From positions 5,134,001-5,198,000 of the forward strand of contig NZ_JAFBCK010000001.1 of the NCBI RefSeq assembly GCF_016907695.1: a stretch of 64,000 nt of DNA, read 5' to 3'. Position numbers and translations under genes: made by a program. This DNA is from Actinokineospora baliensis. GTDB lineage: Bacteria > Actinomycetota > Actinomycetes > Mycobacteriales > Pseudonocardiaceae. This document shows, piece by piece, positions 43,518-52,959 of this stretch. The notes under the pieces were generated by a model. The model made no database searches. It was not told where the DNA came from and saw nothing but the letters and a program-made list of their open reading frames with translations. The stretch's first letter is position 1. Each line of letters begins with the position of its first letter.

Positions 43518-44552
43518 TCAGTGCGGCTGCGCAAGGAGATGGCGCAGTTGGTCAACCACCGCAGCCGGATCAGCATGCGCCAGGAGACGCACGAGATCGC
43601 CCCGCAGAGCCTCATGCGCCGCAGTAGCGGTGATCGCCGAAGTGATGTGGCGCTCCAACGCAACCGCATGGTCCCGATGCAGAACCTGACTCCGCGCCTC
43701 CGCGTGCCGTTGCGCTTCGGCCACCGCAGCATGGGTCTGAGCCTGAACCGCCGCAGCTTCGGCGCGTACGGCAGCCAGTTCCGCGCGGACCGCGTCGAGA
43801 TGGGTTCGGGCCTGATCCAGATCGTCGCGGGACTGGCCGCGGACCCGGGCGGTGTCGCGTTCGGCGACCTCGGCGCGGGTGGTTTCGGTGGTGAGGCGGT
43901 ACCAGAGGTCCCGGCGTTCGGCGGTGAGAGAGCGGACCCGCGCGGTCAAGCGGGTGGCGCGTTGATCTGCGGCCTCGGCGCGGGCTCGGTCCGCGGCCGC
44001 AGCGGTGTCCGCGCGGTCGGCTCGGGCTGACTCCAGACCGCGGGCTTCGGCGGCGGCGGCGAGGTCTCTGCGGGCTGCCGCGGCGTCGGTTTCGGCGGTG
44101 CGGCGGGCGGTGTGGGCTTCGGCGGCGGCCTGGTTGGCGGCGGTGGCCCTGGTGAGGGCGGTGTCGCGTTCGGCGGCCATGCGGGTGGCGTGGTCCCGGG
44201 CTTCGGCGGCGTCGGTTTCGGCTTGGTGGGCGCGGGCTTCGGCGTCGGCGATGCGGGCGGTGGCGGCGGTGTCGAGGTCGGCGAACCCGGCGACGACGGT
44301 GGACAGGGTCGCGGTGAGTTCGGTGGCGGCGGTGGTGATCTCGGTGGCGCGGGGGCGCAGCGCGGTGAGGGTGTCGTGGCCGAGTTGGCGCAGCGCGCCC
44401 AGGTAGTCCTCGACCCCCAGGTCTTCGACGGCGCGACGGCGGGTTCGGGCCTCGGTGGCGTGGTCGGGGGAGCAGAACCGCTGTCGGTTGCTGCGCGGGG
44501 TGAACCGGTTCTCGCAGCCCGTCAGGGCACACACCCGCTCGTCGACGTCCAT
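43518..44552 (-). CDS. Zinc-finger plus long coiled-coil protein
   Basis: 344 residues. The N-terminus has a compact zinc-binding pattern Cys8, Cys13, Cys27, His31 (CALTGC...FCSPDH), and residues about 75-315 are an almost unbroken alanine/arginine/glutamate-rich coiled coil. It resembles KfrA-type or other accessory DNA-organising proteins in plan only. ATG 44552 has AGAAGGG upstream. It is divergent from a tyrosine recombinase over a 104-base AT-rich gap full of repeated half-sites, so the pair probably works together, perhaps with this protein as an accessory or control factor. Confidence 0.65.
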   Translation of the reverse strand: MDVDERVCALTGCENRFTPRSNRQRFCSPDHATEARTRRRAVEDLGVEDYLGALRQLGHDTLTALRPRATEITTAATELTATLSTVVAGFADLDTAATARIADAEARAHQAETDAAEARDHATRMAAERDTALTRATAANQAAAEAHTARRTAETDAAAARRDLAAAAEARGLESARADRADTAAAADRARAEAADQRATRLTARVRSLTAERRDLWYRLTTETTRAEVAERDTARVRGQSRDDLDQARTHLDAVRAELAAVRAEAAAVQAQTHAAVAEAQRHAEARSQVLHRDHAVALERHITSAITATAAHEALRGDLVRLLAHADPAAVVDQLRHLLAQPH

Positions 44553-44564
44553 TTCAACCCTTCT

Positions 44565-44614
44565 CTAAGTTAACCCGTTCAATATAGCAGCTAACTTGAA
44601 CATGCCTAAGTTAG
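44565..44614. promoter_or_regulatory. Repeated CTAAGTTA half-sites in the divergent promoter
   Basis: CTAAGTTA at 44565-44572, its inverted form CTAACTTG at 44591-44598 and CTAAGTTAG at 44606-44614 lie in an AT-rich patch unlike the surrounding DNA. Spacing suggests a multimeric operator or arm-type recombinase sites for the flanking coiled-coil and recombinase genes. Confidence 0.55.
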
Positions 44615-44650
44615 AGGTTGCCGACAGAACACTCCTTTTGTCGGTAACCT
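44615..44650. promoter_or_regulatory. Inverted repeat next to the recombinase gene, possible core site or operator
   Basis: AGGTTGCCGACA (44615-44626) and TGTCGGTAACCT (44639-44650) are inverted at 11 of 12 bases around a 12-base spacer. The layout resembles a tyrosine-recombinase core site with a wide spacer, but it also overlaps the putative -10 (TAACCT, 44645-44650), so an operator is equally possible. Confidence 0.5.
44645..44650 (+). promoter_or_regulatory. -10 element TAACCT of the leaderless recombinase gene
   Basis: TAACCT, six bases, then ATG 44657 without a Shine-Dalgarno. The box forms the outer half of the right inverted-repeat arm, so a protein bound there would block transcription. 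Confidence 0.5.
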
Positions 44651-44656
44651 AGGCGC

Positions 44657-45856
44657 ATGGAGATCGCAGGCCTCCCGGCACCCACCGACACCCCCAGCCC
44701 GTGGCCAGGAGTGGGGGACCCGGTGCGGCTGTTGGCCGAGGTCACCGGCTGGTTGCGGTCCTACGGCGCCGCCTCCACCCGCCGCACCTACGCCGGGGGA
44801 CTGGGCCTGCCCACGAGCGTCCCCGAACTGCGGGACTGGCTCAGCCGCGCCGACCACACGTGGGTCACCGCACTGCGCGGCTACGCCGACACCCTCGACC
44901 TCACCGCCGCCCTGCACGCCGAGATCACCACGCCCCGCCTGAACCGCCCGCCGACCCGCGAGGGCCGCTTCCGGGCGCTGCACTGGTTCCGCTGGTGCGC
45001 CACCACCGGCACCGACCCCCTCGCCGCCCACACCACCGATGTCCTGACCTGGCACGACGCGCTTCGCGCCGCCGGGGCGGCACCCGCGACCCGGACCCGG
45101 ATGCTCGCGACCGTCCGCACCCTCTACCAACACCTGGCCGCCGCTGGCCTGGTCGCGGGCAACCCCGCCGACCTCGACCGCCGCCGCCTCGGCCTGCGCG
45201 ACCCCCAACCCGCCAAAGCGGTCCTGACCCTGACCACCGGCCAGGTCGCCGCCCTGCTCACCGCCGCCACCACGCGCCGCCCCGGCGCCTCACCCCGCGA
45301 CCGTCTGCGCGCGCGGGCCGTGGTCGCCCTGTTCACCCTGGGCCTGCGGGTCTCGGAGCTGTGCGACCTGGACCACCCGGACCTGCACACCACCCGCGGT
45401 CGGCGGGCGCTGCGGGTCACCGGCAAGGGCGGCAAGGTCCGCACCGTGTACCTGTCCGACCTCGCCGAGGCCGCCTTGGCCGACTACCTCAACGCCGTGC
45501 CCGCCTCGCCGCACACCGCGGTCACCATCGGGTCACCCATCCCGGAGGCGCCGTTGCTGCTCAGCCGCGCCGGGACCCGGTGTGATCGCCGGGACGTGTG
45601 GAGCCTGCTGCGGCGGCTGGCGGTCGCTGCGGAGCTGCCGGAGTTGGCGGGGGCGATGCACCCGCACGCGCTGCGGCACTTCTACGTGACCACCGCGATG
45701 GAGCAGGGCGCGCGGGTCACCGATGTGCAGACCGATGTGGGGCACGCCCGGGTCGACACGACGCAGCGGGTCTACAACCACGCGGCTCCGCACCCGGATC
45801 GAAGCGCGGCGGCGGGGGTGGGTGCTGCGATCGCTCGGCACCTGCGGGAGGGATGA
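44657..45856 (+). CDS. Tyrosine recombinase/integrase
   Basis: 399-residue site-specific recombinase with an N-terminal SAM-like core-binding domain (about 30-180) and a C-terminal catalytic domain. The full active set is visible: Arg near 232 (GLRVSELCDL), Lys near 257-260 (GKGGKVRTV), H-A-L-R at 337-340, His near 363 (VGHARVDTT) and Tyr near 373 (RVYNH). It begins at ATG 44657, six bases after a -10-like box. Divergent from the zinc/coiled-coil protein. An element carrying it may be integrated here, though no flanking tRNA or att duplication is evident. Confidence 0.87.
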   Translation: MEIAGLPAPTDTPSPWPGVGDPVRLLAEVTGWLRSYGAASTRRTYAGGLGLPTSVPELRDWLSRADHTWVTALRGYADTLDLTAALHAEITTPRLNRPPTREGRFRALHWFRWCATTGTDPLAAHTTDVLTWHDALRAAGAAPATRTRMLATVRTLYQHLAAAGLVAGNPADLDRRRLGLRDPQPAKAVLTLTTGQVAALLTAATTRRPGASPRDRLRARAVVALFTLGLRVSELCDLDHPDLHTTRGRRALRVTGKGGKVRTVYLSDLAEAALADYLNAVPASPHTAVTIGSPIPEAPLLLSRAGTRCDRRDVWSLLRRLAVAAELPELAGAMHPHALRHFYVTTAMEQGARVTDVQTDVGHARVDTTQRVYNHAAPHPDRSAAAGVGAAIARHLREG

Positions 45857-45877
45857 GTTCCTCTTCCCACTTCAACG

Positions 45878-45883
45878 TATAGC
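45878..45883 (+). promoter_or_regulatory. Putative -10 (TATAGC) of the rox promoter
   Basis: TATAGC lies seven bases before the rifamycin-associated element, placing the likely transcription start at or next to the element. No good -35 was found. Confidence 0.45.
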
Positions 45884-45890
45884 GCACTGG

Positions 45891-45910
45891 GGGGCTTGCG
45901 GCAAGACCCC
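45891..45910 (+). promoter_or_regulatory. Rifamycin-associated element (RAE)
   Basis: GGGGCTTGCGGCAAGACCCC, an almost perfect inverted repeat (CTTGC-G-GCAAG core, GGGG and CCCC flanks), lies 84 bases upstream of the rox start. Elements of this form precede rifamycin-inactivating genes in actinomycetes and are needed for induction by rifamycins. Confidence 0.85.
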
Positions 45911-45954
45911 GGTGACACCCCAGAATCTCCCGCCGTGGCCGGTCTCGGGCGTGA

Positions 45955-47415
<1,461 letters not shown>

Positions 47416-48223
47416 CCCAGGCGTTGACCGGGCTCGGCCAGCGCGACACCGCAGGCGCGAGGCCGGGCGCAAGGTGAGTAGCCGCGAGGAGCCACCCCAG
47501 GCGCCTGCTGGACGACCGCGCCCCAACCCGCTGCCACTGCGGCTGATGCGGGCCGTCGAGGCGAGTTGCGCTCGCTGCGGCGGTCCTCACGGGAGTGGAC
47601 GGCGCTGCCCCCGCCAGCGCGGCGAGTGGCTGGGGGTGCGCCCGCTGCCACCCTCGACAGGATGGCAGCGGGCTGGCGGCGGTGGACGCCTGGTGCGCGA
47701 TGGTTCCCGGCTGCTGTCTGCGGCCAGGGCAACGAGACCACCGGCCATCGCCGCGAGTTCGCCGAGGCCCAGCGCGTTGGCCAGGCTTGCGGCAGTTCCG
47801 GGAGGCGATCGGCTCGGTCGCGGTGTGCTCACCGCGCCGCTCTCGCGCAGGGCGGTGGCGCGGAGGACGCCGTGGCTGGGCGGCGTCGACCTCGGCGAGG
47901 ACCGGAGCCGGCAACAGCCGCGAGGGGACTCGCCGGGTGTTGCCGGGCACCTGGTGCCGTTGGCCTGGGTGTGCGGCGGCTCAACTTGCCGATCATCGAG
48001 GCGCCGTTGCGGCCGCGCGGCGAGCTGACCCCAGCCACAGGAGAAGCTCCGGGCGGATCTTGGCGCGCACGGTGAGGAGATGGTGCCAGCGCGGCCGCCG
48101 GGACACCCATCGAACTGGGCAACGACCTGGTGGGGATCGCCGAGACCGACAACGTCGGTCAGGTGCTGGCCATCTGCCGGGGCTTCCGCGGCTGGGGAGG
48201 CGCCTGCGGGGGTTCTCGCGATG
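47416..48223. other. Long gap with no recognisable gene
   Basis: About 800 bases between rox and the methyltransferase terminator. All six frames are arginine/proline-rich shadows; short stretches such as IELGNDLVGIAETDNV (about 48105-48155) could be gene debris but match nothing I can name. No RNA gene, repeat or clear promoter seen. Confidence 0.4.
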
Positions 48224-48261
48224 CCGCCCGCTGTCCTCCCGGTGGGGAGGACAGCGGGCGG
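48224..48261. terminator. Strong hairpin terminator
   Basis: Perfect 17-bp stem (48224-48240 with 48245-48261) and a four-base GGTG loop, no U-tract. It lies 54 bases beyond the 3' end of the minus-strand methyltransferase gene and probably ends the TetR-methyltransferase transcript. Confidence 0.8.
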
Positions 48262-48314
48262 GCGTGGCCAGCAGGGCGGTAGTCCCCCCGGACATCCATC
48301 TGGGTGCGGCGGGA

Positions 48315-49022
48315 CTACCGGGCTTGGGCGATGACGACGAACTCCTTGTTGGGGCGGTCGGGGGCTTGGCGGATGTCGAGGACGTGGTAGCCGTGGGTGG
48401 TCAGGTCGTGTTGGAGGGTGGGGCGGTCTCGGTAGCGCAGGGTTGAGGTGGAGGTCAGGGTGGTGCCGTCGGGGAAGTGGTAGGTGCTGGTGAAGGTCAC
48501 CAGGGGGAGGTGGACTTCGGTGACGGCTCGGTGGTGGTGGACGGGGCCGATGCCGGGGACGTCGCGGGTGGTGTGGGTGTTCCACTCCAGCCAGGCGCGG
48601 CGTTCGGGGCGGCGGGTTTCGAAGACGAGGTGGCCGCCGGGGCGCAAAGCCATCCGGGCGGCGGTCAGGGTGGCCGACCAGTCGGTGTCGGTGAGGAAGA
48701 CCTGGGCGACGTTGCCGGTCATGATCACCAGGTCGGCGTCCAGGCCCGCCGCGGCCGTGGCGTCGCCGTGCAGCCACCGGGCGCCCGGGGTCCTGGCCTT
48801 GGCGACGTCCAGTGAGGCCGCGGCCGGGTCGACGCCGGTGACCTCGAGGCCGCGGGCGACGAGCAGGGCGCCGAGGTTGCCGGTGCCGCAGCCCAGGTCC
48901 AGGACGTGGCGGGCGCCCAGGTCGGCGATGATCGCCAGGTAGGCGTCGAGGTCGTCGCGGGGGCCGTCGAAGGTGTCGTAGACGGCGACGAGGCGGGGGT
49001 CGGCGAAGATCGGGTCGGGCAT
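48315..49022 (-). CDS. Class I SAM-dependent methyltransferase
   Basis: 235-residue methyltransferase with motif I VLDLGCGTGNLGALL (about 40-54), an acidic strand end VTGVDPAAA and motif-IV-like DLVIMTGNVAQ. The C-terminal beta part (TYHFPDGTTLTSTSTLRYRD) matches small-molecule methyltransferases of the Methyltransf_25 type. ATG 49022 shares one base with the TGA of the upstream TetR gene, so translation is coupled. It could modify a drug or metabolite handled by the divergent exporter. Confidence 0.82.
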   Translation of the reverse strand: MPDPIFADPRLVAVYDTFDGPRDDLDAYLAIIADLGARHVLDLGCGTGNLGALLVARGLEVTGVDPAAASLDVAKARTPGARWLHGDATAAAGLDADLVIMTGNVAQVFLTDTDWSATLTAARMALRPGGHLVFETRRPERRAWLEWNTHTTRDVPGIGPVHHHRAVTEVHLPLVTFTSTYHFPDGTTLTSTSTLRYRDRPTLQHDLTTHGYHVLDIRQAPDRPNKEFVVIAQAR

Positions 49023-49585
49023 CAGGGGGTGATGAGCTTCCGCAGGGCGCGCAGGCACGCGTCGAGGGCGTCGTGGCGCGACACCTGGTCGGTGGTGGAC
49101 TGCTGCCAGGCGGTGTAGAGCAGGGCCCAGAGCAGGTCGCGGACCCAGGCGGGGCTGAAGCCGGGGTCGATGGTGCCGTCGCTGTGGCCGCGGCCGATCA
49201 GGTCGAGGACGGCGAGGTCGGTGGGGCTGCACTCGTCCCAGACCTCGCTCTGGGCGGGGTCGTTGAACACCAGGGTGAGCACGGCGCCGAGGTCGAAGTA
49301 CTCCTGGCACAGCCGCGCCAGGGCCTGGGCGGCGGTGTTCTCGCCGAGGCGGGCGCGGTAGGTGGCCTCGACGACCTGGTCCTGGACGTGGCGGCTGAGC
49401 GCGGTGAGCAGTTCGGCGCGTTCGGGGAAGTAGCGGTGCACGGTGGTGCGGCCGACCCCGGCGGCGGTGGCGACGTCGGCCAGCGGGGCGGTCGGGTCGG
49501 CGGTGAGCACGGTGACGGCGGCGTCGAGGATCGCCCGGCGGGTGCGGGCCCTGGTGCCGGTCTCGGCTGCGGTGTGCACGTCCAC
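49022..49585 (-). CDS. TetR-family regulator
   Basis: 187-residue regulator with its helix-turn-helix at about 34-54 (APLADVATAAGVGRTTVHRYF) and an all-helical ligand domain. It starts at GTG 49585 (GTG GAC GTG). It is divergent from the ABC exporter over a 78-base gap that contains a perfect inverted repeat, and coupled to the methyltransferase gene. It probably represses both directions. Confidence 0.86.
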   Translation of the reverse strand: MDVHTAAETGTRARTRRAILDAAVTVLTADPTAPLADVATAAGVGRTTVHRYFPERAELLTALSRHVQDQVVEATYRARLGENTAAQALARLCQEYFDLGAVLTLVFNDPAQSEVWDECSPTDLAVLDLIGRGHSDGTIDPGFSPAWVRDLLWALLYTAWQQSTTDQVSRHDALDACLRALRKLITP

Positions 49586-49634
49586 CGGTCCAGCCTAGGA
49601 CCTGCGGGCCCGTTGCGGTATTCGGCTTGACCGG

Positions 49635-49656
49635 AGTGGAACATCGGTGTTCCACT
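49635..49656. promoter_or_regulatory. TetR operator upstream of the ABC exporter
   Basis: AGTGGAACA / TGTTCCACT, perfect nine-base arms with a four-base TCGG spacer, ending seven bases before the exporter ATG. A TTGACC at 49627-49632 is the likely -35, so the operator covers the promoter core. Confidence 0.8.
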
Positions 49657-49663
49657 AGCGGGC

Positions 49664-51397
49664 ATGAGCGTTCCGAAAGGGGGGAGGCTTCGCCTCCTCT
49701 GGTCCTTCGCCCGTCCGCACCGCGCCCGACTCGCCCTCGGGCTGCTGCTCGCCCTCGCCGGGTCCGGCGTCGGCCTGGTCACCCCGCTGGCCACCAAGTG
49801 GGTCCTCGACTCGCTGAGCACCGACGCGGGCCTGCGCGGCCCGATCACGCTGATGCTGGTGCTGCTCGTGGTCGGCGCCTGCATGTGGGTGGCCCAGTGG
49901 ATCCTGCTGGGCACCCTGGGCGAACGCGTCGTCCTCGACGCCCGCGAGTCCATGGTCGCCCGGTTCTTCCGCGCGACCGTCCCGGCCATCACCACCCGCC
50001 CGGTCGGCGAGCTGGTCACCCGGGTCACCTCCGACACCCTGCTGCTGCGCGAGGCGGCCACCTCCAGCGTCATCGGCCTGATCAACGGCGTGGTCATGCT
50101 GGTCGGCACCCTGGTGTTCATGGCGGCCCTGGACGTGGCGCTGTTCCTGACCACCATCGCCGCCGTGGTGGTGATCGCGGTCCTGTTCGGGCTGCTCATG
50201 CCCGCCATCGCCGTCGCCAAGGAGAAGGCCCAGGCGCACATCGGGGCGTTGGGCGGCACCCTGGAGGGCGCGTTGCACGCGGTGCGCACGGTCAAGGCCA
50301 GCCGCGCCGAGCAGCGCCAGAGCGGCCGGATCGTCACCGACGCCCGCGACGCGGCCCACCACGGGATCCGGGCGGTGCGGCGGGAGGCCACGGCGTGGGG
50401 GATCGCCTGGTCGGGCATCAACCTGGCGATCATCCTGATCCTGGGGCTCGGCGCGTGGCGGGTCGCCGAGGGCGAGTTGGCGGTGTCGACGCTGATCGCG
50501 TTCCTGCTCTACGCGTTCGGGCTGATGGACCCGGTGACGTCGCTGAGCCAGCACGTCACCGCCCTGCAGAACGGCATCGCCGCCGCCGGACGCATCCGCG
50601 ACGTCGACGCCCTGCCTATAGAAGCGGGCGGAACCGCGGGGAACACCGTGGTGCCCACGGCGGGGCCGGTGCTGGAGCTGCGGGGGATCACCGCGGCCTA
50701 CGGGCCCGACACCGCACCCGCAGTCCGGGGCATCGACCTCACCATCCCGCGCGTGGGGCACACCGCGATCGTCGGGCCCTCCGGGGCGGGCAAGACCACC
50801 CTGTTCTCGCTGATCCTGCGGTTCCTGGAGCCCCAAGAGGGCACGATGCGGGTCAACGGGATCCCCTACGCCGAGCTCACCCACGCCGACATCCGCGCGC
50901 ACCTGGCCTACGTCGAGCAGGAAACCCCGGTCGTGCCGGGAACGATCCGCGACAACCTGCTGTTCTCCCACCCCGGCGCCAGCGACGAGCAGCTGCACCG
51001 GGCCCTGGCCGCGGTCCGGCTCGACACCCTCGCCGACGCGCTGCCCGACGGGCTCGACACCCCGCTGTCGGGCACCTCGGTCTCCGGCGGGCAACGCCAG
51101 CGGATCGCCCTGGCCCGCGCCATCCTGGCCGACCCCGACGTGCTGCTGCTCGACGAGGCCACCGCCCAGGTCGACGGCCTCACCGAAGCCGCCCTGCACG
51201 ACGTCATCCGCGACCACGCCTCCCGCGCCGCCGTGGTCACCATCGCCCACCGGCTGTCCACCGTGGTCGACGCCGACACGATCATCGTCATGACCGACGG
51301 CCACATCCGCGCCCAAGGAACCCACCTGGAGCTGCTGGCCACCGACAGCCTCTATCGCGAATTGGTCGAATCGCTGCGCATCCCCGAACCCGTGTAG
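49664..51397 (+). CDS. ABC exporter, fused membrane and ATPase domains
   Basis: 577-residue half-transporter of the MsbA/multidrug type. Six TM helices fill about 20-300, then the ATPase has Walker A GPSGAGKTT near 370-378, signature SVSGGQRQR near 472-480, Walker B VLLLDEAT near 491-498 and the H-loop IAHRLS. It would act as a homodimer or with an unseen partner. ATG 49664 follows a G-rich stretch without a strong site. Control by the divergent TetR through the operator at 49635-49656 suggests drug-induced export. Confidence 0.88.
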   Translation: MSVPKGGRLRLLWSFARPHRARLALGLLLALAGSGVGLVTPLATKWVLDSLSTDAGLRGPITLMLVLLVVGACMWVAQWILLGTLGERVVLDARESMVARFFRATVPAITTRPVGELVTRVTSDTLLLREAATSSVIGLINGVVMLVGTLVFMAALDVALFLTTIAAVVVIAVLFGLLMPAIAVAKEKAQAHIGALGGTLEGALHAVRTVKASRAEQRQSGRIVTDARDAAHHGIRAVRREATAWGIAWSGINLAIILILGLGAWRVAEGELAVSTLIAFLLYAFGLMDPVTSLSQHVTALQNGIAAAGRIRDVDALPIEAGGTAGNTVVPTAGPVLELRGITAAYGPDTAPAVRGIDLTIPRVGHTAIVGPSGAGKTTLFSLILRFLEPQEGTMRVNGIPYAELTHADIRAHLAYVEQETPVVPGTIRDNLLFSHPGASDEQLHRALAAVRLDTLADALPDGLDTPLSGTSVSGGQRQRIALARAILADPDVLLLDEATAQVDGLTEAALHDVIRDHASRAAVVTIAHRLSTVVDADTIIVMTDGHIRAQGTHLELLATDSLYRELVESLRIPEPV

Positions 51398-51402
51398 GCG
51401 GA

Positions 51403-51408
51403 TAGGGT
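51403..51408 (+). promoter_or_regulatory. -10 element TAGGGT before a leaderless mini-ORF
   Basis: TAGGGT, seven bases, then ATG 51416 of a three-codon reading frame. It lies just after the exporter stop codon and is probably the promoter of the phosphotransferase-CadD operon. Confidence 0.5.
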
Positions 51409-51442
51409 GGGGCCCATGCGACGTTGACCTCGGGCCCCACCC
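51405..51442. terminator. 11-bp hairpin enclosing the mini-ORF (terminator or attenuator)
   Basis: GGGTGGGGCCC (51405-51415) and GGGCCCCACCC (51432-51442) pair perfectly around a 16-base loop that consists of the mini-ORF ATG CGA CGT TGA plus four bases. For exporter transcripts it can end transcription; for a transcript starting at the mini-ORF the left arm is missing. Confidence 0.6.
51416..51427 (+). CDS. Leaderless mini-ORF, Met-Arg-Arg-stop
   Basis: ATG CGA CGT TGA lies seven bases after a TAGGGT box, so it would be the first thing a ribosome meets on the phosphotransferase mRNA. The frame ends 60 bases before the GTG of the kinase. Such tiny leader ORFs can control resistance genes by ribosome stalling. 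Speculative: based on position only. Confidence 0.35.
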   Translation: MRR

Positions 51443-51487
51443 ACCACTCCTTCGCACACCACGCCACTACGCGAAGGAGAACCAGCA

Positions 51488-52381
51488 GTGCCCATCACCG
51501 TGCCCGACGCGCTCGCCGCCTACTACGCCGTTCAAAGCCCCGAACACCTGCCGTGGCTATCCACGCTGCCGACTCTCGCGGCCGCGATGCTCGACCACTG
51601 GGACCTACGCCCCGACGGACCCGCCCGCCACGGAATGGTCGCCCTCGTCATCCCCGTCGTCCGCGTCGACGGAACCCCCGCGGCGCTCAAACTGCAGCCC
51701 AGCGACGACGAGAACGACGGCGAGCCCGTCGCACTACGCCACTGGTCCGGCCACGCCGCGGTACGGCTGCTCGAGCACCACGCACCCACCGGCGCCATGC
51801 TCCTCGAACGCCTCGATGCGACGCGCCCACTCAGCGCCCTACCCGCCGACACCGCGGTCACCGTCATCGCGGACCTCCTGTCGCGCCTGCACGTCCCCGC
51901 CCCACCCGGCATCCGCACCCTGACCGGCATCGGCGCCGCCATGCTCGCCGAACGCCCACTCCTGGACCGGCTCACCGCCCCCGACGACCGCGCCCTGGCC
52001 CACGCCTGCGCCCACGCCCTCGCCGCGGTCATCACCGAACCCGGCGACACCCTGCTGCACTGGGACCTGCACTACGACAACGTCCTCGCGGGGGAGCGCG
52101 CACCCTGGCTGGCGATCGACCCCAAACCCATCACCGGCCACCCCGGCTTCGACCTCATGCCCGCCCTCGACAACGCCTTCACCGACGTCACCGCACTGCG
52201 CTACCGCTTCGACCTGCTCACCGAAGCCCTCACCCTCGACCGCCCCACCGCCGCCGCCTGGACCCTGGCCCGAGCCCTGCAGAACACCCTGTGGTCCCTG
52301 CACGACGGCGACCGGGCCCTCGACTCCATCCAGGCGCTGATCGCCCACACCCTGCTGCCACTCTCGGGAGTCCTGCCGTGA
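51488..52381 (+). CDS. Aminoglycoside/hydroxyurea phosphotransferase family (APH(6)-like kinase)
   Basis: 297-residue kinase of the streptomycin 6-kinase/hydroxyurea kinase group. ATP lysine in AALKLQ (Lys68), catalytic H-x-D-x4-N at 191-198 (HWDLHYDN) and metal-binding Asp211 (AIDPKPITGHPGFDL) are present; the last motif is typical of APH(6). GTG 51488 has a strong GAAGGAGA site. The stop overlaps the GTG of the CadD-like gene (GTGA), so both are one operon. True drug target is not certain; many chromosomal members of this family act on unknown substrates. Confidence 0.82.
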   Translation: MPITVPDALAAYYAVQSPEHLPWLSTLPTLAAAMLDHWDLRPDGPARHGMVALVIPVVRVDGTPAALKLQPSDDENDGEPVALRHWSGHAAVRLLEHHAPTGAMLLERLDATRPLSALPADTAVTVIADLLSRLHVPAPPGIRTLTGIGAAMLAERPLLDRLTAPDDRALAHACAHALAAVITEPGDTLLHWDLHYDNVLAGERAPWLAIDPKPITGHPGFDLMPALDNAFTDVTALRYRFDLLTEALTLDRPTAAAWTLARALQNTLWSLHDGDRALDSIQALIAHTLLPLSGVLP

Positions 52382-52953
52382 ACGTGGGCGTCATCGGCCA
52401 GGCTGTAGTCCTGTTCGCCGTCACCAACATCGACGACATCCTCATCCTGGCGCTGTTCTTCGCCCACGGCACCGGACGCCGCGCCACCCGCGACATCGCC
52501 CTCGGCCAATACCTCGGTTTCGCCGGGATCCTCGCCCTCGCCATCGCGGCCGCCCTGGGCGCCACCTTCCTGCCCGACGCGGCAATCCCCTACCTCGGCC
52601 TCCTACCCCTCGCCCTCGGTGTCAAAGCCGCCATCCAGTTGTGGCGGCACCGCGACGACACCCCCGCCGCCACCAGCCCGACCATCCTCGCCGTCGCCAC
52701 AGTCACCTTCGCCAACGGCGGCGACAACATCGGCGTCTACGTCCCCGTCTTCGCCACCGCAGGCATGAGCACAGCCATCTACGTCGCCGTGTTCCTCGCC
52801 CTGGTCGCGGTGTGGGTAGCCGCGGGCCGCTACCTCGCGACCCGCCCGACGATCGCGAAGGGGTTGTCGCGGTGGGGACACATCCTGCTGCCGATCGTCC
52901 TGATCGCCCTCGGCCTGCTGATCCTCATCGAAGGCGGCGCCTTCGGCCTATAG
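52378..52953 (+). CDS. CadD-family cadmium resistance/transport protein
   Basis: 191-residue integral membrane protein with about six TM helices and the conserved acidic TNIDDILIL motif in TM1 and FANGGDNIGVYVP in the middle, both typical of CadD-type transporters related to LysE/TerC. It may export cadmium or another small solute. GTG 52378 overlaps the preceding stop codon and fixes the start. Co-translation with a drug-kinase-like gene is unusual and may reflect a resistance operon. Confidence 0.82.
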   Translation: MNVGVIGQAVVLFAVTNIDDILILALFFAHGTGRRATRDIALGQYLGFAGILALAIAAALGATFLPDAAIPYLGLLPLALGVKAAIQLWRHRDDTPAATSPTILAVATVTFANGGDNIGVYVPVFATAGMSTAIYVAVFLALVAVWVAAGRYLATRPTIAKGLSRWGHILLPIVLIALGLLILIEGGAFGL

Positions 52954-52959
52954 GCGACA

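Noticed and set aside
44615..44650. Second dif site
   Set aside because: The spacer is 12 bases, not six, and the arms do not match the XerD consensus; kept only as a possible integrase core or operator.
47416..48223. Possible gene downstream of rox, for example a HelR-type partner
   Set aside because: No frame shows helicase motifs, a convincing start or a ribosome-binding site; all are composition shadows.
51398..51487. Calling the 11-bp hairpin a simple terminator only
   Set aside because: The enclosed start codon at leaderless distance from a -10 box makes a dual role possible, so both readings are reported.
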